Positions 19,273 through 28,762 of a stretch of DNA of 64,000 nt are shown in pieces. Both the position numbers and the translations under genes were made by a program. The stretch's first letter is position 1. Each line of letters opens with the position of its first letter. The stretch comes from Poriferisphaera corsica (GTDB taxonomy: Bacteria; Planctomycetota; Phycisphaerae; Phycisphaerales; Phycisphaeraceae): contig NZ_CP036425.1 of assembly GCF_007747445.1 (NCBI RefSeq), positions 3,208,175 through 3,272,174 of the forward strand, given 5' to 3'. Below the pieces are notes generated by a model. That model saw nothing but the letters and a program-made list of their open reading frames with translations, searched no databases and was not told where the DNA came from.

Positions 19273-20802
19273 ATGCTCAGTCAAAGCCAAGTCAAAGTCA
19301 TCCGTCGACCTGACAAATTCCACTCCGACGACGCCCGCGTCATTACACGCTTCTTCGTCATCGGCGGCGAGCATCGCATCCACTCACTCATCGCACGCAT
19401 ACTCCCCCTCAACGAGCCCGAGGTCAAGATCCTCCTCCAACAAACCTTTGATCAATTCGCCGATCGTCATAAAGACATCAAATCCGCATTCCGCAGGCAT
19501 TTCGGCTATGTTCGCCAATACCTCGATCACCCCGATGAAATCTCAGAAAATAAACAGCTCCTCATCGGCTCGTACTTCACCATGGAGTACTCCATCGAAT
19601 CAGCTGCCCTCTTCAACCCTTCCATCGTCCTCCACCCCGACCAGTCCGGCATGCTCCCCCATGAAGCTCGCTTCATCATGTCACTCCGCGCCACCGGCGA
19701 AGGTCACGTCTCCTCCATCGTCTTTCGAACAGGCAAAATCTGCTGTGATGGACACGTCGAATTCGACCCTCCCGGCCGATTCACCTCAAAACTCCGCACG
19801 AACGAAGACCAAACCTTCCAAAAGCACCTCTTCTTCCTCAAGCTCATTGAAATGGCAGCATACTCCGATACCGCTCGCGTCATCCTCGACGAACTTCCCG
19901 ATTACTTCACACTTCATCACCTTGATCAAAAAATCTCCGAAGTCCGCACCAGACACGACCGCCCCGAGCCTTTCGATGAAACCGCTGAAAACATGCACTG
20001 GCTCGCTCGATCCAACTACCACCTCTTCGTTCCACCTGAAACAGATCCTTCCGAGATCGTCATCTTCCCGACCTCAGAAAATGAATCTCGCGGCATCGAA
20101 GACGTTCGACTCACACGCTTCATCGATGACGACGGCACACTCACCTACTACGGAACCTATACCGCATACAACGGCTACCGCATCCTCCCCCAACTCCTTG
20201 AAACACACAACTTCACGGACATCTCCATCCACACCCTCAACGGCAAGTATGTCCAAAACAAAGGCATGGCCCTCTTCCCCCGACGTATCGACGGCTTCTA
20301 TCACATGATTAGCCGACTCGACGGCGAAAACATGTTCCTCATGAAATCAGACAACGTCCACTTCTGGAACGAAGCCGTCAAACTCCAAACCCCCCGCTAC
20401 CCCTGGGAATTTGTCCAAATCGGAAACTGTGGCCCCCCCATCGAAACAGCCGAAGGCTGGCTCCTCCTAACCCACGGTGTAGGCCCCATGCGACGCTACT
20501 GCATCGGCGCATCTCTACTTGACCTAGAAAACCCGTCAAAAATCATCGCCCACACCCCACAACCTATCATGGTTCCTGCCGACAACGAACGCGATGGCTA
20601 CGTCCCCAACGTTGTCTATTCCTGCGGCGCACTCGTACACGACAACCATCTCATCGTCCCGTACGCCATGTCCGACTCCGCCTCCTCCGTCGCCACTATC
20701 AAGCTCTCCGAACTGCTCAGCTACATGCGTCAATCCTCTCCCCTCTGCCCTCTCCCCAACAATGGTGAATTCGAACACCACGATTCTGACACACAACTCT
20801 AA
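19273..20802 (+). CDS. Glycoside hydrolase family 130 protein (beta-mannoside phosphorylase-like)
   Basis: A 509-residue protein whose C-terminal 300 residues match the five-bladed propeller of GH130, whose members phosphorolyse or hydrolyse beta-mannosides. Signatures are SRGIEDVRLTRFIDDDG (catalytic Asp in the ED pair), YYGTYTAYNG, KGMALFPRRIDGFYHMISRL, WEFVQIGNCGPPIETAEGWL, THGVGPMRRYCIGASLLDLE and GYVPNVVYSCGA. The N-terminal 200 residues, with FNPSIVLHPDQSG, are longer than in short GH130 phosphorylases, suggesting a subfamily with an N-terminal extension. No signal peptide, so probably cytosolic. No sugar transporter is adjacent. A shared terminator follows. Phosphorylase versus hydrolase cannot be decided from the sequence by eye. 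Confidence 0.88.
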   Translation: MLSQSQVKVIRRPDKFHSDDARVITRFFVIGGEHRIHSLIARILPLNEPEVKILLQQTFDQFADRHKDIKSAFRRHFGYVRQYLDHPDEISENKQLLIGSYFTMEYSIESAALFNPSIVLHPDQSGMLPHEARFIMSLRATGEGHVSSIVFRTGKICCDGHVEFDPPGRFTSKLRTNEDQTFQKHLFFLKLIEMAAYSDTARVILDELPDYFTLHHLDQKISEVRTRHDRPEPFDETAENMHWLARSNYHLFVPPETDPSEIVIFPTSENESRGIEDVRLTRFIDDDGTLTYYGTYTAYNGYRILPQLLETHNFTDISIHTLNGKYVQNKGMALFPRRIDGFYHMISRLDGENMFLMKSDNVHFWNEAVKLQTPRYPWEFVQIGNCGPPIETAEGWLLLTHGVGPMRRYCIGASLLDLENPSKIIAHTPQPIMVPADNERDGYVPNVVYSCGALVHDNHLIVPYAMSDSASSVATIKLSELLSYMRQSSPLCPLPNNGEFEHHDSDTQL

Positions 20803-20819
20803 TACTCGAATAGCTAAAT

Positions 20820-20848
20820 AAAAAAAGCCACCCTTTAAGGTGGCTTTT
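20820..20848. terminator. Bidirectional terminator between GH130 and PEP-CTERM genes
   Basis: AAAAGCCACC-ctttaa-GGTGGCTTTT with A-runs on the left and T-runs on the right, so it can act on both strands. It lies 18 bp after the GH130 stop and 22 bp after the stop of the convergent PEP-CTERM gene. Confidence 0.9.
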
Positions 20849-20869
20849 CAATCTAAAATTTAACGGCGA

Positions 20870-22063
20870 TCACTTCCTCTTCATCGCCAAACCAATCATT
20901 CCACCCAACAACACCAAGCCAACACCCGGCTCAGGAATCGTCGCAATCCACAAGCTCTTGGCACCACTCGCATCAAAACCCCACCCACTGAAAGTCATCC
21001 CATCAGCACTCACTTGCGACGCACTCATCAAATCCCAACCTGCTAATGCATCTGTCAATCCATGCTCTTTCAACAACGTTTCAATTGATCGCATACCATT
21101 CACTTCATCCCAAACGAATGGATCCTGCCGGTATGTTGAACCATCATTGACACTACTAGCACCCACAACAAAAGAGCCATCATCAGAAATATCATATGCA
21201 TAACTGCTGATATTTGATTCGTCTAAACCACCCAGTAGCGTAGCTCCTTCCCCATCAATCCATCTAAATGCCTGCCCACCAAAACCCTCTGCAATCGTCC
21301 CTGCAATCATATCCCCCGCATTATTCACAGCCGCCTCACGCTTCCCTGAATAATAATCATACGAATGTCCATAATTTATCCCCAAATCTTCCATGACATC
21401 ATTCTGTTTCTGGTATCGATAGTAACCGGTTGAACCATCGTCCCGCGTACTCAAACCAACAAGTGTTGCCCCATCACCTGACAGATCCAAACCCACACTA
21501 TGATTGATTGCCGCATCGTCAGATAGCCATCCCAATCCCTCAAGGCCATCACCTACCGTCCACCGAAAAGCCTGCCTTTTGTCCTGACTATGATCAATAC
21601 CAGCAATGACATTCCCATCATCACTCACATCAACCGCAACTGAATATTGCCCATCTGCCGCAAGATGCCCCAGCATTGTTACACCCTGATTCTCTACCCA
21701 TTTCGATGCTTCAGTAATCAATCCTGTGTTCGATTCTCTACTGGTGCTGCCAACGACCACATTACCATCACCAGACACACCATATGCCGTCATCCAATTC
21801 CAATCCGCACCATTCAAATAGCCTAGGTACTCAACACCTTTCCCCTGTTCCCATCGGAATCCTTTGCGTAAAAAACCACCTTGATCATCCACATATCCCA
21901 CCACGACACGCCCATCATCCGACATATCCGTAACACGAACTTTACTGAACGTCGATGTATCATTGATCACACGTTCAAAACTCGCTGCAACACCAATCGA
22001 AGACAACCCCATCCCCGCAACAATAGGAACACCACATAACAATACACGCAACTGATTTAGCAT
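20870..22063 (-). CDS. PEP-CTERM sorted protein with HAF-type repeats
   Basis: A 397-residue exported protein. The ATG at 22063 has GGAGAGG 4-5 nt upstream; the frame runs on to 22114 without support. The signal peptide covers about residues 1-27. The body is a chain of six to seven repeats of about 50 residues built on DISDDGSFVVGASS / GVSGDGNVVVGSTS followed by a FRW or KWV strand, the HAF-repeat pattern, probably a beta-propeller. The tail is TIPEPGVGLVLLGG plus a hydrophobic stretch and MKRK, a PEP-CTERM signal recognised by an exosortase that would process and anchor the protein at the envelope. The exosortase gene is not in the window. Confidence 0.9.
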   Translation of the reverse strand: MLNQLRVLLCGVPIVAGMGLSSIGVAASFERVINDTSTFSKVRVTDMSDDGRVVVGYVDDQGGFLRKGFRWEQGKGVEYLGYLNGADWNWMTAYGVSGDGNVVVGSTSRESNTGLITEASKWVENQGVTMLGHLAADGQYSVAVDVSDDGNVIAGIDHSQDKRQAFRWTVGDGLEGLGWLSDDAAINHSVGLDLSGDGATLVGLSTRDDGSTGYYRYQKQNDVMEDLGINYGHSYDYYSGKREAAVNNAGDMIAGTIAEGFGGQAFRWIDGEGATLLGGLDESNISSYAYDISDDGSFVVGASSVNDGSTYRQDPFVWDEVNGMRSIETLLKEHGLTDALAGWDLMSASQVSADGMTFSGWGFDASGAKSLWIATIPEPGVGLVLLGGMIGLAMKRK

Positions 22064-22185
22064 TTTGCCTCTCCGGTTAAAATCTGATTTTACACAATAT
22101 ACAATAATAACCAAGCATCGTTAAGAACACATTACACAAACTTTAACACAGGAAATTGCCCCGAAACTACCCAATTTACCCATTC

Positions 22186-24660
22186 CTACAGCATCACCAC
22201 CGGATCAACATCCACCGCCGTATGCATATCTGAAAGCAACAACTTATTCCCCCGCATCACACCCATCAACTTCTGCAACTGCCCCGGCTTATCCGCAATC
22301 AATTCTATTTCAAACCGGTAATACTCAGCTATCCGTGAAATAGAACATGGCATCTGCTGCAACACATTCACACCAGCCCCAATCGTATCATTACATCTCA
22401 CCAACTGTTCAAACAGCTCTCTCGCATGCTCCTCACCCTTCCCATGATTTTTGTTCCTCACCACAACCCGCACCATTCGCCTCACCGGCGGATGCCCCAC
22501 CTCTTCCCTGATCTCTATCTCGCGCTTAGCAAAAGCAACATAATCATGCTCCGCAGCCATCTGAATAATCGGATCATCCCCATTAAACGTCTGCACCACC
22601 GCAAACCCTGGCTTCTCACTCCGCCCTGCTCTCCCACAAACCTGCGCAATCAACTGAAACGTCCGTTCCCCCGCACGAAAGTCTGGCATGTTCAACGATG
22701 TATCACCACTAATCACACCCACTAATCTCACCTTCGGAAAATCCAAACCCTTCGCAATCATCTGCGTTCCAAGCAAAATATCCACATCCCCTCGCCTGAA
22801 CCCGTCTAAAGTCTCCTGGTAATCCTGCCCTGTCCGCATCGTGTCCGAATCCATCCGGACCGCTGTAAAGTCTGGAAATTTTTTGCTCAACTCTTCCTCA
22901 ACCCGCTGCGTTCCAAGCCCAAACGTTGTCACCCGCTTCCCACAATCCGGGCATATCGCCGGGAGTAGCTGCTCTGCCCCACAATGATGGCACTTCACCA
23001 CTCCCCCAACAACCTGCCTATGCTTGTGATAGACCATCGATACATCACAATACTTGCAACTCATCAGCCAACCGCACTTCTGATCCGGGCACGCGATATA
23101 ATTCGCATACCCCCTTCGATTCAAAAGCAACATCACCTGCCCCCCATCCCTCACCACCGCTTCAATTCCCTTCTCCAATCGCTGACTCAGCAGATGAATC
23201 CCCCGCCGCTCTCTTCGCTCCTCCACCATATCCACAATCTCAACCCGCGGCAGCTTCATCCCTGGAACACGCTCTGCCATACTCACCACACCATACACCC
23301 CACGTTTCACCGCATTATAAAAACTCTCAACACTCGGCGTCGCGCTGCCTAATACCACATTAGACCCGCACAATTGCCCCCGTTTCACCGCAACGTCCCG
23401 CGCATGGTATCGCGGCACCTGATCCTGCTTGTAACTCCCCTCATGCTCCTCATCTACCAATATCAACTTCAAATCACGCACCGGCGCAAACACCGCACTC
23501 CGCGCACCCACCACAATATGAGCCTCTCCCTCATAAATCCGCCGCCACTGCTCATGCCGCTGCGCCGCCGTCAAACCTGAATGCAGCACTGCCACACCAT
23601 CAAACCGCCCCACAAACCGTCCCACCGTCTGTGGCGTCAGCGCAATCTCTGGCACAAGAATGATGACTCCCGCCCTTTCATCCTTCTTCAAAACTTCTTC
23701 AATCAACCGCAAATAAACTTCCGTCTTCCCGCTCCCCGTCACGCCATGCAAAACGTTCACCGCAAACTCATCCAACTTACCCGTCAACTGCTCCAGTGCA
23801 TCCGACTGACACTGACTAAGCGATGGTTTAACAACACCAAAATTGCCCGCCAGCGCCTCCTCCCTCGCCTGCTGCACCAAATCCCCTCGCGATCTAACCA
23901 TCGACTGCAATTTAACCTCAAGCACCCCCATCTGCACCAGCTTCTTCACCGGCCCACTCGTCTTCGCCCCCGCCGCATAAGCCAACTCCTTCACCTCAAC
24001 CCAATCCTCCCCCTGTTGCGTATCATCATCCTTATTACGCTCACCATTTGAATCCGCGCATCGATCAAGCCCACGGGTTCCAACCTGTGGGGTATCTTCT
24101 CTGCAACTCAATTCCCCCGCCTTACTCACAATCGCCTTCTGCAATTTCGTTAACTTTTTCTTATGCTGCTCTTCAGGATTAAGCTTCAACCACGCATCAC
24201 TCAGCCGCACCACCTGCACCTGCTTCGTCCCCGTCTTCTGCTTCACTGCCGCAGGCAGCATCGCCGCAAAAACCATCCCCAAAGGACTGCAATAATAAAC
24301 ACTGATCCACTTCGCCAGCTCCACCAAATCCGCCGTCAACCGTATCCTTCCCTCATCCTTCGCAATCACTCCCTTCACCTTCCCCTTAAGTTTCGCATCC
24401 AAATCTTCTTCACCCAGCACGCCCACCACATAACCCCACACCTTCTTATTCGCCCTTCCTAAAGGCACCATCACCCGATCCCCCTCACATAACCCATCAC
24501 CCTCCTTAAATTCTTTCCCCACTGCATACGTCAGCCCGCCCCCCGCCGCATCACCACCCCGCTCCAGTGCAACCACAACATAACCACCACTCGCATCAAC
24601 TTTCGCAGCCCGCTTCTTCGTCCCATCACCCAAATCATTGCCAAACAAAGTCTCACTCAT
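22186..24660 (-). CDS. priA: Primosomal protein N' (replication restart helicase PriA)
   Basis: An 824-residue superfamily 2 DNA helicase that reloads the replisome at stalled forks. Present are the N-terminal 3' DNA-binding domain, Walker A VTGSGKTEVYL, the DEEH box LILVDEEHEGSYKQDQ, and VVLGSATPS. Eight zinc-binding cysteines lie in the C-terminal half (CPDQKCGWLMSCKYCD and KCHHCGAEQLLPAICPDCGK). Helicase motifs V and VI are at GTQMIAKGLDFPKV and QVCGRAGRS. A hydrophilic insertion near residues 190-225 lengthens the protein. No Shine-Dalgarno; a TATACT (24667-24672, minus strand) lies 6 nt before the ATG. Divergent from mutS with a 178-bp shared upstream region. Confidence 0.96.
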   Translation of the reverse strand: MSETLFGNDLGDGTKKRAAKVDASGGYVVVALERGGDAAGGGLTYAVGKEFKEGDGLCEGDRVMVPLGRANKKVWGYVVGVLGEEDLDAKLKGKVKGVIAKDEGRIRLTADLVELAKWISVYYCSPLGMVFAAMLPAAVKQKTGTKQVQVVRLSDAWLKLNPEEQHKKKLTKLQKAIVSKAGELSCREDTPQVGTRGLDRCADSNGERNKDDDTQQGEDWVEVKELAYAAGAKTSGPVKKLVQMGVLEVKLQSMVRSRGDLVQQAREEALAGNFGVVKPSLSQCQSDALEQLTGKLDEFAVNVLHGVTGSGKTEVYLRLIEEVLKKDERAGVIILVPEIALTPQTVGRFVGRFDGVAVLHSGLTAAQRHEQWRRIYEGEAHIVVGARSAVFAPVRDLKLILVDEEHEGSYKQDQVPRYHARDVAVKRGQLCGSNVVLGSATPSVESFYNAVKRGVYGVVSMAERVPGMKLPRVEIVDMVEERRERRGIHLLSQRLEKGIEAVVRDGGQVMLLLNRRGYANYIACPDQKCGWLMSCKYCDVSMVYHKHRQVVGGVVKCHHCGAEQLLPAICPDCGKRVTTFGLGTQRVEEELSKKFPDFTAVRMDSDTMRTGQDYQETLDGFRRGDVDILLGTQMIAKGLDFPKVRLVGVISGDTSLNMPDFRAGERTFQLIAQVCGRAGRSEKPGFAVVQTFNGDDPIIQMAAEHDYVAFAKREIEIREEVGHPPVRRMVRVVVRNKNHGKGEEHARELFEQLVRCNDTIGAGVNVLQQMPCSISRIAEYYRFEIELIADKPGQLQKLMGVMRGNKLLLSDMHTAVDVDPVVML

Positions 24661-24838
24661 TCCCCCAGTATACCGCCCTCACCGCATCCCCGCCCCAACT
24701 CTCCCCATCTTCACAACTCCCCCCACTCTTGCCCCAAATTCGCCTTTCATTTCTACTTATAACACTGTCTCTCCACCTTCCCACAACCCTTTCCACATCC
24801 CCCAAATCCTCGCCTTTCTCCTGTAAAATAGAAACCCT

Positions 24839-27592
24839 ATGTCCACCACGAAATCGCAAGAAAAACCAAAAAAACTCACGCCCGCCATGCAGCAGTTCTT
24901 TCACTTCAAAGAACAATACCCAGGCTGCCTGCTCTTCTTCCGCATGGGCGATTTCTACGAGATGTTCTACGAAGACGCCGAAACCGCACACCGCGTGCTA
25001 GGCCTCACCCTCGCGCAGCGTTCCAAAGGTCAACCCATGGCAGGCGTCCCTTTCCACGCCGCCGAAACCTACCTCGCGCGTCTCGTCAAAGCAGGCTACC
25101 GCGTCGCCGTTTGTGATCAAGTCGAAGAAGCCTCCCAATCCAAGGGCGTCGTCAAACGTGACGTCACACGCGTCATCACCCCAGGCACCCTCACCGACGA
25201 ATCGCTCCTCACCGAAGAACAAGTCAATCATCTCGCCGCCGTCTGTTTCCACTCAGACACCGAAGCCTCCATCGCATGGGCCGAGCTCTCCACCGGCTCC
25301 CTCCACATCGCCATCCTCCCCATCAGCTCCCTTGCCGATGAACTCGCGCGCGTCAATCCTTCCGAACTCCTCTACGCCGAAACCGCAACAGGCGATACAC
25401 CCGATCGCATCAAAGCACTCTCCAACTCGCTCGGCTGCCCAACCGCGCCACGCCCCCAATACAACTTCCGCCACGCAGAAGCCATCGAAACCATCAAGCG
25501 GCAATACCAAGTTCAAACCCTCGAAGGCTTCGGCCTCGCCCCCGACAACCCCGCACTCGCTCCCGCAGCCGCAATCATTCACTACCTCCTCGAAACACAA
25601 CGCTCCGAATCAGGCCGCCTCTCTCACCTTCAACCCCCACGCCTATTCGAACGTAAAAACCATCTCGTCATCGACCAAACCTCACTACGCTCACTCGAAG
25701 TCGAACAAACCCTTCGCACAGGACAAACCGAAGGCTCACTCCTCTCCACACTACAAAACTGCGTCACCGCAATGGGTAAGCGCATGCTCCGCCATTGGCT
25801 CTGCTATCCACTCTGCGAGCAAGCACCCATCGAGCAGCGTCAGCGTGTCGTCGAAGCCCTCGTCTCCGACTCACGTTTCCTCGAACAACTTCGTGAATCA
25901 CTCGACAACGTCCACGACGTACCTCGCATCATCGCGCGTCTCTCCGTAGGCCGCGCAACCCCACGCGACCTCGTCGGCCTCGGCCGCTCCGCACAGGCTA
26001 TCCGTGAGATAGAAGACCTGCTCGCCGACCGCCCCACCGTCTCCGACTACCACGCACGCGCCAAAGATCTCCTCGAAGTTCTCACCACACTCGCCGAAAA
26101 GATCAATGCCGCCTGCGTCGAAACGCCGCCCGCTCACATGCGTGAAGGCGGCTTAATCAAAGACGGCTACGACGCACAACTCGACGAGTACCGCGTCTTG
26201 CAACGTGATTCCCACGCATGGCTCGCCCAATACCAGGCCTCACTCCTCGAAGCCCACGACATCCCCAACCTCAAAGTCGGCTACAACAAAGTCTTCGGCT
26301 ACTACATCGAACTCACCGCCGTTAACCGCGACAAAGCCCCCGACTCATGGACCCGCAAACAAACCCTCAAAAACGCAGAACGTTTCATCACCCCCGAACT
26401 CAAAGAATTTGAAGGCAAAGTCCTCTCCGCCGACTCACACGCCATCTCACGTGAACAGCACCTCTTCGAAACCCTCTGCTCACGTGCCGCGAAACAAATC
26501 ACACAACTCCAAAACTTCGCCGACCTTGTCGCCGAACTCGACTGCCTCGGCTGCTTCGCGCAACAAGCCATCAAACACCGTTTCATCAAACCCACCATCA
26601 CACAAGACCCCGTCCTCATCGTCCGTGCAGGTCGTCACCCAGTCCTCGACCAACTCCTCGGCGACCAATTCGTCCCCAACGATAATGACCTCGGCCTCAC
26701 CAACCTCGCATCTAATTACAAAATAGACTCCGAAAGCTCGCCCCCTGCTCTCGCAACTCTCGGGCTCATCACCGGCCCAAACATGGCTGGTAAATCAACC
26801 TACATCAGACAAACCGCCCTCATCGCGCTCCTCGCACACACCGGCTCCTTCGTTCCCGCCGAACATGCAACCGTCGGCATCGCCGACCGTATCTTCACAC
26901 GCATCGGCGCTTCCGACGAACTCCACACCGGCCAATCAACCTTCATGGTCGAAATGACTGAAACCGCCAACATCTGCCACCATGCAACACCCAAGTCTAT
27001 CGTCATATTAGACGAAATCGGCCGCGGCACCTCCACGCTCGACGGCCTCTCCCTCGCATGGGCCATCGCCGAACACATCGCACAAACCAAATCACGCTGC
27101 CTCTTCGCAACTCACTACCACGAACTCACCACACTCGCCGACCAATACGACAACGTCACCAACCTCAACGTCACCGTCCGTGAATGGCAAGACCAAATCG
27201 TCTTCCTCCACCGCATCGCACCCGGCTCAACCAACCGTTCCTACGGCATCCACGTCGCCAAAATCGCAGGCCTCCCCAAATCCGTCCTCGAACGCGCAAA
27301 CATTCTCCTCTCTCAGCTCGCCGTCTCCCACGAAGGCCCCGCAGCACTCCCAACCCCACCACAAAACCCCACCACCCCAGCAGCCGAACCGCAACCCACC
27401 TCAAAACCAAAATCCAAACAACAGCCCGACTCACAGGACTCACAATTCTCCCTCTTCTCAGAGCCAACCTACATCGACCACCCTGCCCTCGACCAACTCA
27501 AAAACCTCGATATCCTCAACCTCACCCCCCTCGCTGCCTTCGACCTCCTCCGCAAGCTCCACGAGCAATCCCTCTCCGAGCCAAGCGAATAA
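24839..27592 (+). CDS. mutS: DNA mismatch repair protein MutS
   Basis: A 917-residue MutS that recognises base mismatches and small loops. The mismatch-binding Phe-x-Glu motif is in the N-terminus (CLLFFRMGDFYEMFYEDAE). Connector, lever and clamp domains follow. The ATPase has Walker A GPNMAGKSTYIRQ, Walker B IVILDEIGRGTSTLDGLSL and the conserved ATHYHELT. A Pro/Gln-rich linker at about 845-875 joins the ATPase to a short C-terminal segment. No Shine-Dalgarno; a TGTAAAAT extended -10-like element ends 9 nt before the ATG. First gene of a rightward series that also includes nth, so repair genes cluster here. No mutL is seen. Confidence 0.97.
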   Translation: MSTTKSQEKPKKLTPAMQQFFHFKEQYPGCLLFFRMGDFYEMFYEDAETAHRVLGLTLAQRSKGQPMAGVPFHAAETYLARLVKAGYRVAVCDQVEEASQSKGVVKRDVTRVITPGTLTDESLLTEEQVNHLAAVCFHSDTEASIAWAELSTGSLHIAILPISSLADELARVNPSELLYAETATGDTPDRIKALSNSLGCPTAPRPQYNFRHAEAIETIKRQYQVQTLEGFGLAPDNPALAPAAAIIHYLLETQRSESGRLSHLQPPRLFERKNHLVIDQTSLRSLEVEQTLRTGQTEGSLLSTLQNCVTAMGKRMLRHWLCYPLCEQAPIEQRQRVVEALVSDSRFLEQLRESLDNVHDVPRIIARLSVGRATPRDLVGLGRSAQAIREIEDLLADRPTVSDYHARAKDLLEVLTTLAEKINAACVETPPAHMREGGLIKDGYDAQLDEYRVLQRDSHAWLAQYQASLLEAHDIPNLKVGYNKVFGYYIELTAVNRDKAPDSWTRKQTLKNAERFITPELKEFEGKVLSADSHAISREQHLFETLCSRAAKQITQLQNFADLVAELDCLGCFAQQAIKHRFIKPTITQDPVLIVRAGRHPVLDQLLGDQFVPNDNDLGLTNLASNYKIDSESSPPALATLGLITGPNMAGKSTYIRQTALIALLAHTGSFVPAEHATVGIADRIFTRIGASDELHTGQSTFMVEMTETANICHHATPKSIVILDEIGRGTSTLDGLSLAWAIAEHIAQTKSRCLFATHYHELTTLADQYDNVTNLNVTVREWQDQIVFLHRIAPGSTNRSYGIHVAKIAGLPKSVLERANILLSQLAVSHEGPAALPTPPQNPTTPAAEPQPTSKPKSKQQPDSQDSQFSLFSEPTYIDHPALDQLKNLDILNLTPLAAFDLLRKLHEQSLSEPSE

Positions 27593-27837
27593 CACCATCT
27601 AACAATCTCATCAACCCTCATTTTCTCGCTTGCCTTGTCGAGACAATTATCACATCGCCCAAAACGATCACAACCCCACTCAATCTTCTTATCATCGTCT
27701 ATTTCAATTAAACCATCTCCTCGCCATTCATGCTCTCACAACTTCCCTAGAGTCCATAAATTTTCTCACCACATCACTAGACATCCCACGCCACCTCGCC
27801 AAATATTTACTGTTGTTCATCCGACCCCCTCCCTCGA

Positions 27838-27877
27838 GGTTCGTTGGCGAAACCCCACCGTCAACGAACCCATTTTT
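27838..27877 (+). terminator. Putative intrinsic terminator of mutS
   Basis: GGTTCGTTG (27838-27846) and CAACGAACC (27862-27870) form a perfect 9-bp stem with a 15-nt loop, followed by CATTTTTTT. It lies about 245 bp after the mutS stop, far for a dedicated terminator, but nothing else is present between. Confidence 0.7.
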
Positions 27878-27880
27878 TTG

Positions 27881-27891
27881 CCCCCCCCCCC
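27881..27891 (+). repeat. Homopolymer tract of 11 C
   Basis: A T7-G-C11 run lies between mutS and moaE. No gene frame depends on it, so it is more likely a slippage-prone spacer than a phase-variation switch. It sits about 75 bp upstream of the moaE -10-like element. Confidence 0.8.
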
Positions 27892-27977
27892 GGAAGTGCT
27901 CTTTCTTCTATTTCCTATTTTGTCTTCACCCTTCGCTTCTCTAGCACATCTTTCTCCCCGCCTTTACAATACCTCTC

Positions 27978-28526
27978 ATGACAACTTCCGCTCAGCAGAA
28001 CAACGATTGCTTCATTGAGACCGCCCTACACGAAGGCCCCGTCTCCATCTCCCCACTCGGTTGGCCCGCCGACTGTGGAGCCGAATGCATCTTTCTTGGC
28101 AGAACCCGACTCGAATCACACCCCAAACGCGGCCTCCTCCAGCGCATCATCTATCACACATACCACGAAATGGCCGAAACCAAACTCAACGAAATCGCCA
28201 TCGCTGCCTCGCAAAAATTCCCCATCCGCGCCATCCGCATCATCCACGCCCACGGCCCAGTCCCCCCCTCACACGCTTCTGTCCTCATCCAAACCGCAAC
28301 CCCACACCGCTCCGAATCCTTCGCTGCCACAAAGTTCGTCATCGACACCCTCAAACACGCCGTCCCCATCTGGAAACAAGAAATCTGGGCCGACAACTCC
28401 TCCACCTGGGTCAAAGGCTGCATTGCACACGACCTCGACGAACACGGTCAATCACAGGACCCCAACCACGACCCCGATCAACATCGCCATCACACACCAC
28501 CACTTGATCTACCCTACAACCCCTAA
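27978..28526 (+). CDS. moaE: Molybdopterin synthase catalytic subunit MoaE
   Basis: A 182-residue MoaE, the large subunit of molybdopterin synthase, which converts precursor Z to molybdopterin using sulfur from MoaD. Family landmarks are GAECIFLGRTRLES, LIYHTYHEMAETKL-like helix residues (IIYHTYHEMAE), AIRIIHAHGPVPPSHASVLI, and the active-site lysine region TLKHAVPIWKQEIWAD followed by WVKG. The His/Asp/Gln-rich C-terminal tail of about 30 residues is not part of the fold. No Shine-Dalgarno; TACAAT (27965-27970) ends 7 nt before the ATG. No moaD, moaA or moaC is nearby, so it is an isolated cofactor gene. Confidence 0.92.
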   Translation: MTTSAQQNNDCFIETALHEGPVSISPLGWPADCGAECIFLGRTRLESHPKRGLLQRIIYHTYHEMAETKLNEIAIAASQKFPIRAIRIIHAHGPVPPSHASVLIQTATPHRSESFAATKFVIDTLKHAVPIWKQEIWADNSSTWVKGCIAHDLDEHGQSQDPNHDPDQHRHHTPPLDLPYNP

Positions 28527-28580
28527 TCAGCAATTAGACATGATCATCCTTATCAAACCGGGATCATACCTGATCCCAGA

Positions 28581-28628
28581 CCCCACAACCCCACAACCCC
28601 ACAACCCCACAACCCCACGACCCCACGA
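28581..28628 (+). repeat. Six tandem copies of an 8-bp unit (CCCCACAA / CCCCACGA)
   Basis: Four perfect CCCCACAA units are followed by two CCCCACGA units, 48 bp in all, then a GC-rich palindromic patch (GGCCCCGCGGGGC). The array lies between moaE and the DUF4149-like gene, outside any real frame. All pyrimidine-rich bases are on the plus strand, matching the C-rich strand bias of this block. Confidence 0.95.
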
Positions 28629-28762
28629 CCGCCGGCCCCGCGGGGCGTTTGAAACGACACACCCCCAATCGCCTGCAACAACGCAAGCCCAACACACACA
28701 ACTGCCCCGGGAAGAACCACTTGCGTCATAACTAGCATTAACATCTAGCACTAGCACTAAAA

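Noticed and set aside
19121-20308. 395-codon Ser/Thr/Pro-rich frame
   Set aside because: It lies in another frame of the GH130 gene; its composition is the out-of-frame signature of C-rich codons. Similar shadows occur in mutS, priA, moaE and glnN.
27630-28018. Frames spanning the poly-C tract, as a phase-variable gene
   Set aside because: They overlap the mutS terminator and the moaE start and have no ribosome site or recognisable product, so the C-run does not switch a gene.
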